A stretch of DNA of 64,000 nt from Neoarius graeffei (Eukaryota > Chordata > Actinopteri > Siluriformes > Ariidae), in contig NC_083583.1 of the NCBI RefSeq assembly GCF_027579695.1, positions 20,436,257 through 20,500,256 on the forward strand. The letters are read 5' to 3'. Position 1 is the first letter of the stretch; each line of letters begins with the position of its first letter. This document shows positions 42,974 through 54,054 of this stretch, piece after piece. The notes under the pieces were generated by a model. The model saw nothing but the letters and a program-made list of their open reading frames with translations. It made no database searches and was not told where the DNA came from. A program made the position numbers and the translations under genes.

Positions 42974-44000
42974 GATATGTTACATGTAAATACAAAAATG
43001 AAGTGCATAAGTTGTGTGTGTGAGAGAGAGAGTGTATGTTCAGAGTGCATGAGTGTTGTGTGTGTTATATGTGAATATAGAAATGGGTGGTGTGTGGGTG
43101 AGTGTGTGTTCAGAGTGCACGAGTGGTGTGTATATCAGTGAGTGTGTTACATGTAAATATAGAAATGTAGTGCATCATGCATGAGTGGTGTGTGTAAGAG
43201 AGGGTGTGTGTTGAGAGTGCATGAGTTGTATCTTATAGTGAGTGAGAGAAAGACATAGTGTGTGTTAAGAGAGTGAAGTATGTGTTCATATATGAGTGAG
43301 AGAGAGAGAGAGAGAGTGTGTTAAGACATTGCATGAGAGTCACATTTAAATATAAAAATTTAGTGCATGGGCGGCACGGTGGTGTAGTGGTTAGCGCTGT
43401 TGCCTCACAGCAAGAAGGTCCGGGTTCGAGCCCCGTGGCCGGTGAGGGCCTTTCTGTGCGGAGTTTGCATGTTCTCCCCGTGTCCGCGTGGGTTTCCTCC
43501 GGGTGCTCCGGTTTCCCCCACAGTCCAAAGACATGCAGGTTAGGTTAACTGGTGACTCTAAATTGAGCGTAGGTGTGAATGTGAGTGTGAATGGTTGTCT
43601 GTGTCTATGTGTCAGCCCTGTGATGACCTGGCGACTTGTCCAGGGTGTACCCCGCCTTTCACCCGTAGTCAGCTGGGATAGGCTCCAGCTTGCCTGCGAC
43701 CCTGTGGAACAGGATAAAGCGGCTAGAGATGATGAGATGAATTTAGTGCATGAGTTGTGTCTCTGTGTTGAGAGTATATGAATGTTACATGTAAATATAG
43801 AAATGTAGTGCACAAATTGTGTGCGTGTGTGTGAGAGTGAGATAGACAGTGTGTTAAGAGAGTGCATAAGTGTCGTGTATGAGTGAGTGCGTTACATGTA
43901 AATATAGAAATGTGGTGTATGAGAGGGGTAGGGGGAGAGTGTGTGTGTGTGTTGAGAGAATGCATGAATGTTGTGTATGTATGAGTGTGACAATTATTAA
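42740..44000 (+). repeat. GT/GA-rich minisatellite-like block
   Basis: Loose units of about 60-75 bp share TTACATGTAAATATAGAAAT, GTAGTGCATGAGTGGTGTGT and GAGAGAG words, plus a pure (GT)n run at 42922-42971. A SINE interrupts it at 43370-43739. Long open frames across it on both strands are low-complexity artefacts. Confidence 0.8.
43370..43739 (+). mobile_element. SINE with 13-bp target duplication
   Basis: Full-length, little diverged. AATTTAGTGCATG at 43357-43369 and 43740-43752. Inserted in a minisatellite unit inside the hAT. Confidence 0.95.
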
Positions 44001-44800
44001 TCAATGTCTACTCCCACCAGTAGCACACAACATCTCTATATTTTCATGTAACAGACAAACATTAACTTTAAAAGTTGTATTCTGTGGTTAGAGTGAGCAA
44101 AGTGATTCACAGACAACGAACTTGCCGACGCAATTTTCTCTTTTGAGTCATACAATTGAAAACCACCGACGTTTTGCTTTCTATCTATCTAGTATCTATC
44201 TATGTGTGCACACAGTACAAATCCCACTGTAGCCGGATATCTATAAAGACGCATATTTATCTATATGGTTGCATTTACAAGTAAACGAAGGTTTCAGTCA
44301 CTGAAAACGGATACTTTCGAAAATCCCGGGCCAAGTGGAGATTTCTGGAAACTCTGAATTGTCTGAGGACAGAATTGTAACTGTATGTCTAGAAAGTGAG
44401 AAAACTTGAAGAGAGTATAAGAGATGAATAACTTACATCCCAAATTAATCGCACGTTCACGTAGTTCGTAGGTTGTTGTGTTGTCGGACTCGAGCATGAC
44501 TATCTGATACCACCTGTTGCTTGAACGCGCGAAATGTTTGTGTGCTACGGTAATATGCATCCCTGCAGAAACCAAATAGGCGGAACAAAAATCCATCGGG
44601 CAGAACTAACATTTCGTGGGACATATCGGTTTTATAAATTTTATTGTCCGGCCCTGGGGTGGCCAGGGTGGGGCCAAGACGTGCCCTGGGGTGGCCATGG
44701 CCACCCCTGGCCACCCCTTAGCTCCACCCCTGCAGAGCATGAATTTCACTGCGTGCTTGAGTGTGCATGTGACAAATAAAGACTTCTTCTTCTTCACTGT

Positions 44801-45389
44801 CAGCATAAACCACTTTACACTTTAATGAAAGGGTTAATTCATTACTGTGCATGTTGATGTGATGGTCTATGCATGTCCTGTATGTCTGTGTAACATCACC
44901 TGGAGAGCTTCTACATCCAGCTGAATACTGAAAGAGTTCATTTAACACCGTGAGAGTTTATTTATATTCCAACAATTCAGTTTGTGCTTAAGCTGAACTA
45001 TTGAAGCAAATGCTGAAAGATTTTTGCTTATGAGCCAAAAACACCAGGATGAACTTCTTCTTCTTCTTCTTCTCTTTTTTTAACCCAAACGGATGAGAGC
45101 TGGATGAAAAGCGAGTCATAAATAAACTATGAATCGTTGAGGCTTTTTTAAGGTCCAGGCCTGGATATTTGGCAAGCTATCAAAAAAAAAAATTACAAAA
45201 AAAAAAAAAAATCCCACAACCTCATTTCAGAAGTACAGAATCTTACTTATATGCACTTTTACACACTATGCAACCAAGTCCCTAGTGATGCATTAACACT
45301 GTTTCCTTCTGGATACAAATGAAGAGTACACGAGGGATTTTTATTTTAATGTTTTTTTGCTGTGTTTGTTCTTTTCTACCCATCACAGA
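44801..45389. other. Upstream DNA of the candidate exon
   Basis: Possible last minisatellite traces to about 44950, then unique-looking DNA with (TTC)n at 45054-45073 and A runs at 45182-45211. May include the promoter of the following exon, but no clear TATA box is seen. Confidence 0.4.
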
Positions 45390-45392
45390 ACT

Positions 45393-45434
<42 letters not shown>

Positions 45435-45501
45435 TGTGTGTGTGTGCGCGCCCCCGCGCGCGCTCCACTAGCCCGGCCCATCTGAAAGAGCAAATGGTTA
45501 A

Positions 45502-45532
<31 letters not shown>

Positions 45533-46009
45533 CCAAAGGAGAAGAGAGAAGAGTCGGAGATCGGACTGAACAGAGATCAGCCTGGAGAGATCAACACTCA
45601 TACACACATACACACACTCTCACACACACACACACACACACCTTCCCAAATCCCCGTGCGACTGAGCTCCTTTCTGTTCAGCGCGAGCGATGGTTTGCTT
45701 GTGGAAAGGCTTCGCAGCGCGAGTACAAAAGTTCCTGCACTGATCTGAAGTGACGTGGAGACGCGCAGACTCTTGGCGTGCAGCGCACTGAGTGATCGCG
45801 GAGAGTTTGGTGAAGTTTTGGTGAAGTTTGCGCTGCGCTCGGATGGCGTTTCGGGTCTCGCCACGGAGGACGAGCTTCTACTTTGCGCAGCGAAAAAGTT
45901 CGGCGTGAAGAAGAGACAAGGCACAACTTTGGACACGTGAACAAGGAAAGACATTAAGACACGCGCGCGCGCACACACACACACACACATACACACACAC
46001 ACACACAAG
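45390..46009 (+). other. Candidate untranslated first exon of a host gene
   Basis: A CpG-rich stretch (45440-45920) in otherwise AT-rich DNA, with (CT)n at 45398-45431, (GA)n at about 45507-45532 and CA runs, ending CACAAG-GTAAGATCG: a strong splice donor with the last exon base at 46009. Two short upstream frames, 45690-45743 (17 codons) and 45843-45908 (21 codons), precede the donor, and no long frame runs into it, so coding probably starts in a later exon outside the window. A TGACGT element lies at about 45750. This fits the 5' end of a vertebrate gene with a long first intron. The gene cannot be named. Confidence 0.45.
45398..45431. repeat. (CT)n microsatellite
   Basis: Pure CT run at the presumed transcription start region, followed by GTGTGTGCGCGC. 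Confidence 0.9.
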
Positions 46010-46185
46010 GTAAGATCGTATAATATTAGTAAAGGCTATAGATGTATGCAAGCTCATGTATTCACTAAATATAAATAAAATTAAAATAAGTGCATGTATA
46101 AAGAGTGCATGTAAGAATGCATAAATGCATTTCTGTTTCTATGGAAACTTTGAGTGCTTTGATATATAGATAGATATATAGATAG

Positions 46186-46243
<58 letters not shown>

Positions 46244-47206
46244 CTGATACAGAGTTAAAACCCGATTTGTTTGCACGCTTGTTTACATTGTTGCTTTCTA
46301 TCTTGATTAAAAAAAGAGTAAATAAACCCGTCTTTAAAGTGCATTACACGCTTCATGCTACAATAAAGATAAAGTAAACCAGATCGGAGCTGCTTTTCAA
46401 CTCTTGTTTGCACTTTCAACCGGCTTCGCGCTGGAATTTCAAAAATCTTTTTGTCTGCAACTTGATCCATCCATATGGGACAAAATCTGATCGGAAAGGT
46501 GGAGAGGCGCCAGTGCCATTAGAGCTCCGATTCAGCAAATGAAAACCAGATTTAAAGCATGCCATAACTCAGGATTGGACTTTTGTGCTCAGGTTTAGAC
46601 TCTTCCCCTTCCTCAGGGTTATACCTGCTTCCTCTTTTTGTTTGAGCGCATGCTTTTTGTTTGTTTGTTTGTTTGTTTGTTTGTTTGTTTGTTTGTTTGT
46701 TTGTTTGTTTGTTTGACATTCGAAATTCATATTTCTACTTTTACTTAATCATGCATTTTGTTTTGTTTGCTTTTTTCCCTATACTTAGCGCTAGGCAATA
46801 CTTCGTTGTTTAAATGCGTCATATAAAATAATGCAAAAAATATATATATATATATTTTTTTTTTTGCAAAAATGAAAAGCTGGAAAATCTACGTCATTAA
46901 GATCCAACTTCGCACGTTGAATAAACACGTCCAGTGTTATGAAGTCGTGTTAAGGAGTCTCGCTGCTGTGATGAGCTCGAGGGATTGTGAGCAGCTCGTG
47001 TTGTGAGGTGAAAAGGCCCAGGGTTTGCTCTGCAAAACTGAAAGAGTTTTCTTTGCTGTTTACTAGAAGTACGGTGTTAAAATAATATTCTGTAATCATT
47101 TTCATGTGTTGTTTGTTATGGGATCTCTATGCAAGTGGCTTTGGTGTGATCATTATATAGCCTATGGGTGGTGAGAAAGAAGAAGAAAAAGAAAAGAGAG
47201 AGAGAG

Positions 47207-47240
<34 letters not shown>

Positions 47241-47474
47241 GGCTGTGCAAATCATTGGGAGAGCATGAAAGGGCCTGTGTGCTTAGAAATGTAGCTGACA
47301 AGGAGGCAGAACAAGGCAAAAAAGCAGGGGAAAAAACTCTAATTGGCCCATTTAAATCCGAGAGGAAGAGGCGAAAAAACAGTTGGTGGGAGTGGGATTT
47401 TTTTTTTTTTTTTCATGTGAGGACCCGGTCACAGACATTAGCATAAGAAAAAGAAGAGGGGAAAAAAAGTTTTA
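46010..47474. other. Presumed intron, simple repeats only
   Basis: Holds (GT)n at 46187-46239, (TTTG)n at 46655-46714, (AT)n near 46838-46853, a GA-GT-G run at 47196-47242 and a T run at 47399-47413. No exon signals recognised. Confidence 0.45.
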
Positions 47475-47758
47475 GTGCATTTGCTATTGTCCGCTATGAA
47501 GAGTCCCAGCAGTCAGGCTGAAGAGGTTTTGAAAGGATGTGAAAGAGCGCCGGGACCCCATTCAGCTCATTCAGTCCGCCCGAGCTCGCGCTCACCGGCC
47601 GCGGCGGACCGCCTAATGACCACGCCCCCTTTCGACGCGCTCCCGCGAGCCCTCCGGCGCCATTTTCACGCATCCCGACCGGACATGTGGTACCCAGTAG
47701 ATGCAACATTACAGGCCATCATGGACTATAGAGTTATTCAAACTGCTGGTTGTTGGCC

Positions 47759-47765
<7 letters not shown>
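47475..47765 (+). other. CpG-rich segment, possible alternative exon
   Basis: A GC- and CpG-rich island of about 150 bp (47550-47695) with a plus frame from ATG 47496 (MKSPSSQAEEVLKG) that stays open into the (ATT)n run; the minus strand is also open for 71 codons. No known domain. It could be an alternative promoter or exon of the gene that starts near 45.4 kb, or a chance island. Confidence 0.3.

Positions 47766-47795
<30 letters not shown>
47760..47795. repeat. (ATT)n microsatellite
   Basis: About twelve ATT units. Confidence 0.9.
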
Positions 47796-47925
47796 CCTTC
47801 CAAATCAGCTTTTGTTCCAATCCCAGAGATCTCAGGCAGTGGCAGAGTTGTCGCTTATATCTTTAGCCATGCAAAAACTTGTCAAAGTGAGATCTGAAGA
47901 TATGAGCTGTACTATTTAAAACTTC

Positions 47926-47956
<31 letters not shown>

Positions 47957-47994
47957 ATTTCTTGTATATTTGGCTTCCCTGAGATTTTTTTTCC

Positions 47995-48440
47995 CCCCCA
48001 AAGATGCTTCTCAGTATGTTTCTTTACCAGACCTAAAGTTCCGACAACTACTGGTACAATTGTGGACTTAAGGTGCCACATTCTTTAGGTGTTTATACTT
48101 CCACAGTTTTTCAAATTCTTTCGCAGAAACATTTCTATCTGTAGGTACTGTCATATCCTATATCATATCATATATCAAATCATATATCATATCAAATCAA
48201 TCAACAGGCAAGGTTTTTCTTTATGATCCTTAAATGCTATGTCTGGTCTGTTTGCTTGGATGGTTCTATCAGTGTTTATGCTAATAGTCGCTTGCTCATT
48301 TTCTGTGAACGGTGGGGGTTTGTGACCACTTGTCAGCTTTATTATTATTATTATTATGAGTTTTTCCTTAATGTCCTGTTCTGTTCGCTCATGGAGCCGA
48401 GTCCATCCCTTGGACTTTGGGCTACCATGAGGGTATGACG
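47995..48440 (-). pseudogene. LINE C-terminal fragment 1 (R4/REL-type)
   Basis: The minus strand reads MTVPTDRNVSAKEFEKL near 48154-48104, then KYKHL, the restriction-like endonuclease region of R4/Dong-type LINE proteins. It is broken by stops and by a TATCATATCA-type expansion (48155-48200). It repeats the same protein region as the next fragment. Confidence 0.55.
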
Positions 48441-48769
48441 GATCTACTTGATAGATACTCGTAAGGTCCTCCTTAATATGTGAACAGTGCCGGGGAGGAT
48501 GATCTTCTGAATTCCTTGTATGTTGATGCTACCTGGGATTTTGTTGGTGTATTTTTCAATCCCTTTCTTGACCAGACTGAGAGCACCTATTACCACGGGT
48601 ATGGTTGTGGTCTTCGTACCCCACATCCTCTCAATTTCTATTTCTAGATCTTTGTATTTGGAGAGTTTTTCTGTAGTTTTTAGAGAAGTGTTTCTTTCGG
48701 TGGGGACAGGCATATCAATGAGCAGACAAACTCTTTCCTTCTTGTCCTTCACTACTATATCTGGTCTAA

Positions 48770-48775
<6 letters not shown>
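48441..48775 (-). pseudogene. LINE C-terminal fragment 2 (R4/REL-type)
   Basis: Minus frame open for 102 codons (48752-48444): KERVCLLIDMPVPTERNTSL, then KYKDLEIEIERMWGTKTTTI, PVVIGALSLVKKG, IPGSINIQGIQKI and GTVHILRRTL. These are the conserved end of LINEs with a restriction-like endonuclease (R4/NeSL/Rex6-type); the D-x-x-V-P-T-(D/E) motif belongs to the nuclease. It is truncated at its 5' side by a simple repeat. Confidence 0.7.

Positions 48776-48838
<63 letters not shown>
48768..48838. repeat. (AAT)n-(ATT)n hairpin microsatellite
   Basis: AAT units for about 36 bp switch directly to ATT units for about 33 bp, making a self-complementary stem next to the truncated LINE. Confidence 0.9.
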
Positions 48839-48987
48839 GCACATTAGATTGGGGAGATTATATTTTGCAACTGTACTGGTTTTCAGGAACCTTTAAGTTA
48901 TTACAAAATTAAAAAAAGGGGGTCTAGATATAGACTAGCTGGCCTGACACCTAAAACCTAGTGCATATATCAGCCTTATCCTTCATT

Positions 48988-48992
48988 TAAAA

Positions 48993-49082
<90 letters not shown>
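48988..49082. repeat. A/(AT)n/(AG)n compound microsatellite
   Basis: A run, then about 22 AT units, then about 19 AG units. Confidence 0.9.
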
Positions 49083-49086
<4 letters not shown>

Positions 49087-51107
49087 GAATAACTTATTCA
49101 ACTTTTTTGGGGGAAAATTTTAATAAGACCAGGTTTACGAAGTCTAAACAAAATTTCCAGCCCAAATACATTTCCTAGGTGCTGCAATAATAAGGAGACA
49201 CATTATTCTTCTTTTTCAGTTTTTCAGTCTTTTTGTGTGAGGAAAACAAGGTCACGGTGGTGCACACGCATTTCTGATTTGCAGTATCTGCATTAGGGGC
49301 TTTTGATCATCGTCTGGTACAACCATTATCCACTCCATAACCCCCCCCCCCCCCCACACACACACACACACACACACTTTCTCTCTGCCAATCTTCGCAG
49401 TATGTTCTGCGCTGAAAAAATGGAATATGTGGCTAGTCAGATTTGAAAGACCACGTCGGATGTATATATATTTTGCATAAAAATAATATCAAAATAACAT
49501 CAAAACGTGGCTTCATTGCTCATGGTAAACTTTATTTAAGCAAGTTTCTCATTTCTAGATTGAATTATGCCGAATGAGAGTGATCAATTCATGTAGGATT
49601 AATGTAAATCAGTTGCGTTATGTTATGAAATCTCATGAGGACGTTCAGATTGACAGGAACTATAATTGTAGGAATAAATTCATATGATTAGAATATGTGT
49701 GGTAGAATTGCTTAGCAGTAAGGTGGGTGTTGCTGAATGCCAGCAAGCTGGGTTCAATCTTTAGCTCAGGTAGGAACACGGAGTTCAAGTTAGTCACACG
49801 TGATCAAATCATATTGGATGTAAGAAAACAAACTGAGGTTAATGTAACACAATTCAGTCATGTGGAACTGCTGTACACGTTTGGGTTAAATTCACTGAGA
49901 CTTTTTTTTTTCAGTGTATTCAGACCATTATGACTGTAGGCTATATCAGAAGAAACACAGTGAATGGATGATCACTCGTCTCGCTTCTCCACATGATGTG
50001 GTGACATAGCTAGCGTAGCCTACCTGTGAAAAAAGGTTTCACTAGAATTGTAGATGTAGGCTACTGTCTGAATGTACACGCTCCCTTTGTTTCCCATGGC
50101 CTAGTCTTGCACAAATTGATTAGATTTCAGTTGTTTCCTTTAAAACAAGATATTAAAGGCCACAGACTATTTTTAAAGTAGCTCAAAAACACCACCCACG
50201 GAACCAATTTGGTGTAAAAAACTGCCACCTTAGCAACCCTAAATGAGAAGCTCACGGGTGCCACTTGGTTATAAAGCAACTGTTGTTAAAAATGTTTAAT
50301 TGCTTCACAGTTTGTTGCATCTGTGTGAACCACAAGCCGATTGAAACTATGATGAGGTTAGTTTTAAAATTGTTTTAAAACCAGTGAGGGCAAAAGAGCA
50401 GAAGATTTTGCCCTTTGCCAGCCCCTCATTAAACGACCCTTTTCCCTCTGCAGGTTTTTTTTTTCATGATCTGAACACTGTGTAAGGAGAACTGCGGTTC
50501 TCTTACTATCATCCTAAACAGTACGGCAAAATACAAAAACGTTTCCCCTGTTTGAAATAATTTTTTTTAAAAAGGCACGTTAGATAGAACCTCTGCTATT
50601 TTTACAACCAAACATTTGGTTTGAAACCTGAACTACTTTTTAATCTTAACCTTTTGTGAGCCGACATCCTGTCTCCTCTCAGACCAGTCGACTTTTTCCC
50701 AGTCTAGGTAGTAACTCCACATTTCTATGAGTGATTGAGCTTGGAGCCCAGGTCAGCAGGGGACCATCTCTTTCTCTTTTTTTCCTTTCTTTTTTTTCCC
50801 CAAGACTCCTGAGCACAATGGGCTTTCTCATTGGAGTATATGAAGTCACTTCTTCTTGGCTATATGGAGGAATCCGAGGGGAGTTGACCCCTGGAGAAGT
50901 CACTTCATTGTGGTGTCTCAATGGAGGCAGTGACCCCTGAAAATCTATGTTATGTTATACTGGGCTGATTCTGGATAAATGGGTTCAAAAACTTCTCAGG
51001 TTCCATTGTTTCTCGGTGCCATATTAGGTTCATTATCTACTACGGCTGAAGCGTGGAGGAATGAGCTGAGATTGATCATTGACTGATTTTATTCTGTGTC
51101 AAAATGC

Positions 51108-51164
<57 letters not shown>

Positions 51165-51392
51165 GTTACTAATAAGGAAATGTTTTATTGTTTGTTTGTT
51201 AGGGTTTTTATTACCAGGCAGCATTATCTCCCATACTAAGTATTATTTCAGTCTCTCCAAAGGGCAAACATATGTAATTGCCTCCATAAACCCAGACCAG
51301 CGGAACACTAATATTTTTGTTTCTTGTCTACTCTGAGAAATCTCTCCAGCAGTCCGGGGTGATTTGTCCTCGGGCAATTTTTGTGGCCAACA

Positions 51393-51426
<34 letters not shown>

Positions 51427-51880
51427 ATCCCGGCTTGCATTGACTTGCTCTGATGAAGAGCACAGTAAACCGTTCCCCCTCTCCAGCAGCCTGAGCTCCT
51501 GACCACATGGGAATGCTCATCAAAGAGACGTAGATAAACTCCATATGGGATGCAGGATAACATAGAAGATGTGGGCGCCACAAGATGTGCATGTGTCAAG
51601 GTGAATTTTTGCATGAAGGAATGTGGCCGTTCAAGAGATATTCCTCGTTAGGCTTCGACAAGAAATAACACGTAGGCGCTCATGAGAGACAACTATTAAA
51701 ACAAAAAAAGTTTTGTCATCACGAATTAGGATGGAATGCTGCATGTCTGTGAAAGCTTACATTAAGTCACTCAAGAAAAAAAGGGGGCAGTACATTACAC
51801 ATGAAGAACGAAAGAATGATAAGGTAGTAATTTTATATCCAAGTATTTTACATATATGAAAAAAAGCTTGCTTGAGTTGC
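49083..51880. other. Presumed intron, no gene
   Basis: Includes C/CA runs at 49341-49377, (ATT)n at 51109-51164 and (CT)n at 51393-51421. At about 49690-49760 GCTTAGCAGTAAGGTGG and GCAAGCTGGGTTCAATC resemble the A and B boxes of a decayed tRNA-derived SINE. Short open frames near 50730 and 51250-51610 lack motifs. Confidence 0.4.
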
Positions 51881-52386
51881 TTAAAGCAGATACGCAGAAC
51901 CTTTATTTTTAAATACATTTCTGAGTGGATAGTATCTCCATCCTTGACTCTTGTATGCTGCATAAATGGGAATAAAAAATATATATTTTTTGAGAGTTAA
52001 AATCACCCACAAAGTTGGCATTCGAGCTGCCCCGCTGAGCCAGCCAGCCCTGAGTGTGTGACGTCAAAGCAGGAACCGGTTTTAAGGCCGAGGCCTTTGA
52101 CAACTATAGACCAAAGTCATATAAATAAAAATTTACGGTGAAAGTAAGAAATACCGTTACTGACTTGCTCAACTAAGACTGATTTGACTTCATTGATTAT
52201 GGGTTGACTCTCATTAAAACAGGATAGGTGTTATCACTTATGCAACATACATGTACATGCATGCATTTTCACTGATAAAACGTAAAAGGCTCATTAAATA
52301 ATCAGATGAACTGAGACAATCGCATTCTGAAGCAAATTAAATAATCTTATACCGGTAACTTAAACACACAATACAAGTTACATGTA

Positions 52387-53107
52387 TTAATCTAAATGCA
52401 GGTAAACAACATATTGTTTTTGTTGTTTTGTATCCAAATGATATCTGAGTTCTTGCTTCTTGAAGGCCGAGCTTGTGGCCGATTGTTTTGAAACAATCTG
52501 ACTTTCAGTTGTTCGTTCAGTTCTCCGTTCATTTGCTTCTTCCACGTAAGGGCGAGATATTGCTGCTGAGGCAAGCATATCCAGCAGAGAAATCAGATGG
52601 CTGGTCCACTCATTCTCCATTTTCTCCATACTGAGTACTCCGCCATTACTGCTCGGCTCAGGAAATTGCTAAAACCCGGGACGGGATGTCACCGGTTTTA
52701 GCAACAACCCCGGGGAGGTCACTGCCTGAGCGATAATATGTCATGTCCCATCCTGTTCCGTCCCGGGTTTTAGCAACAACCCTTGGCTCACACTTCGGGA
52801 GAACTGGTGCAACTGAACTTACTTTCCTTTTCTTGTAGTTTTCTTTTCCTTTAATTGTTGGTACTGCACCCTCTTTCAATATGGGCTTATAGCCAATGCT
52901 CCTCAACAGATCAGAGGTCTCATACGGGTCTTCAGTAAAATGTTCAGAGCAGAGGAGAAACCACTTCGTAGGTGCCCAATGTGCCAGTGAACTTCTCGCA
53001 AAACGCGTCCAAATCTCTGCAGTTTGAACATTTTTGGGCCATGAACGCAACGTAAATCCACCTTCTGTCATTTTGCTGCACCGGCCAACAACACATCTAT
53101 GTGGCAT
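52387..53107 (-). pseudogene. THAP-domain protein, disrupted by MITE
   Basis: From ATG at 53105-53107 the minus frame gives an N-terminal THAP zinc finger: MPHRCVVGRCSK (Cys5 and Cys10 of the C2CH set), WTRFARSSLAHWAPTKWF, then CSEHF (Cys-x-x-His) and a closing GAVPTI (THAP AVPT-like box), about residues 1-85. THAP domains bind DNA. The frame then runs into the MITE at 52784. Beyond the MITE a second open stretch (52629-52387) contains YVEEANERR and ends HLD; it rejoins in frame when the MITE and one 6-bp duplication are left out. No catalytic core follows. Confidence 0.75.
52661..52784. mobile_element. 124-bp MITE inside the THAP gene
   Basis: TTGCTAAAACCCGGGACGG (52665-52683) is inverted exactly at the other end (CCGTCCCGGGTTTTAGCAA). 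GGCTCA lies on both sides (52655-52660 and 52785-52790), a 6-bp duplication. An internal GGTTTTAGCAACAACCCC repeats the terminal motif. Superfamily not resolved. Confidence 0.78.
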
Positions 53108-53381
53108 GGCAATAAATTAGCTCAAAATGGAAGCTCGAAGTTGCAGTCAGCTCTGTGTTTTAGTATAGCAGAAATGGCGATGAGACCGATAGCCTTGCTG
53201 CGGTGACATCACAGATGTCAAGGTCATTCACTCAGACCACTACCTATATGAATCATTTTAATCGTAAAAATTACGATATTAGATTTATTGTTAACGCTTA
53301 AAATCATTCCTATGCCACTCTTGAGGTCTCAAGGCATTTATAAACAAAAAGTGAGGCCATGGTTCTGCATATCTCCTTTAA

Positions 53382-54054
53382 TGAACCAAACATTGCCTGT
53401 TTAAGGAAGTTTCTTCTTTCCTGCTTTTACTTTTGAGATTCATTAGAATGAGCTTTAAACCATTAACTGCATGAAGAATTCATAACTTTGTGATCTTTAA
53501 GTGGCCTTGGAAGGATAATATCATGTTGTATGTGCATTTGATTAGAATATTTCCTCAGAGATTGGTTTGAAAATTTTGCCCAACACTTGGCTGTTCTTGA
53601 AAGCTAAACGTTGGTGGCTTCCACAGATGTTTATTTTAGCTCATCATGACCAGTTCACTGGATATGGTTTAGGATATAGAACAGAGTATTGGAACTGTTT
53701 CTGTTTGTCTACATTACAATTCAATTGTTCCCAACATGAAATATCTTACATATTGCTCAACAGTGTGCAATAATTTACATATTATGCAATAATTTACCAA
53801 TTATTTGGCAAAGAAACTTCAAATTGAATCTTGTTGAAGAGCGCAGTCGCAAATGCATTCGTAGCTTTGTAGTGTAGAAGTGAAAAAGAGGGGCTTTTTG
53901 AAAACTACTAAGCTTTAATATTATAATTAAGTTGTTTTTTTCCACCTAAAATATTTAGGACAAACACGACAATAATATGGCTTTTTTAATTAAGTCAAAT
54001 TCTTTCCCACAAAAAATTCACTCATATTCCAAATATAGATACATATGATTAATA
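53382..54054. other. No gene seen
   Basis: AT-rich, presumed intron. Confidence 0.4.

Larger units (their letters stand above)
41181..44732. mobile_element. 3,552-bp hAT element, no transposase
   Basis: CAGAGCAT is duplicated exactly (41173-41180 and 44733-44740). Ends CAGTGGTGTAGCCAGG and (reversed) CAGGGGTGGAGCTAAGG. Subterminal GGGGTGGCC blocks occur at both ends. The inside holds a CCATGG repeat, two SINEs and a GT-rich minisatellite but no protein motif, so it was mobilised in trans. A related end fragment lies at 55640-55799. Confidence 0.85.
40871..44794 (+). mobile_element. SINE with CTT tail, split by a hAT
   Basis: The head and body are at 40871-41180; the tail (GAATTTCACTGCGTGCTTGA to GACTTCTTCTTCTT) resumes at 44741-44794 after a 3.55-kb insertion. 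CACTGT flanks the whole SINE (40865-40870 and 44795-44800). Same tail type as 5088-5403. Confidence 0.88.
51885..53377 (-). mobile_element. Kolobok-like element encoding a THAP protein
   Basis: Ends AGCAGATACGCAGAACC and (reversed) AGGAGATATGCAGAACC with TTAA on each side (51881-51884 and 53378-53381). A TTAA target, AG-starting TIRs and a THAP-domain protein together point to the Kolobok superfamily. Length 1,493 bp. The DDE catalytic part is absent, so it is a deletion derivative. A 124-bp MITE sits in its gene. Confidence 0.78.

Noticed and set aside
42738..43141. Open frames of about 80 codons across GT/CA repeats
   Set aside because: His-Thr or Val-Cys runs encoded by a simple repeat.
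45362..45748. 128-codon frame over the CT/GA/CA-rich first-exon candidate
   Set aside because: Composed of Ser-Leu, Arg-Glu and His-Thr runs from dinucleotide repeats; no start context or domain.
47701..47919. 72-codon frame rich in Leu
   Set aside because: Encoded by the (ATT)n microsatellite.
48155..48200. Regulatory TATC/ATATC array
   Set aside because: A simple ATATC expansion inside a dead LINE fragment; no reason to assign regulation.
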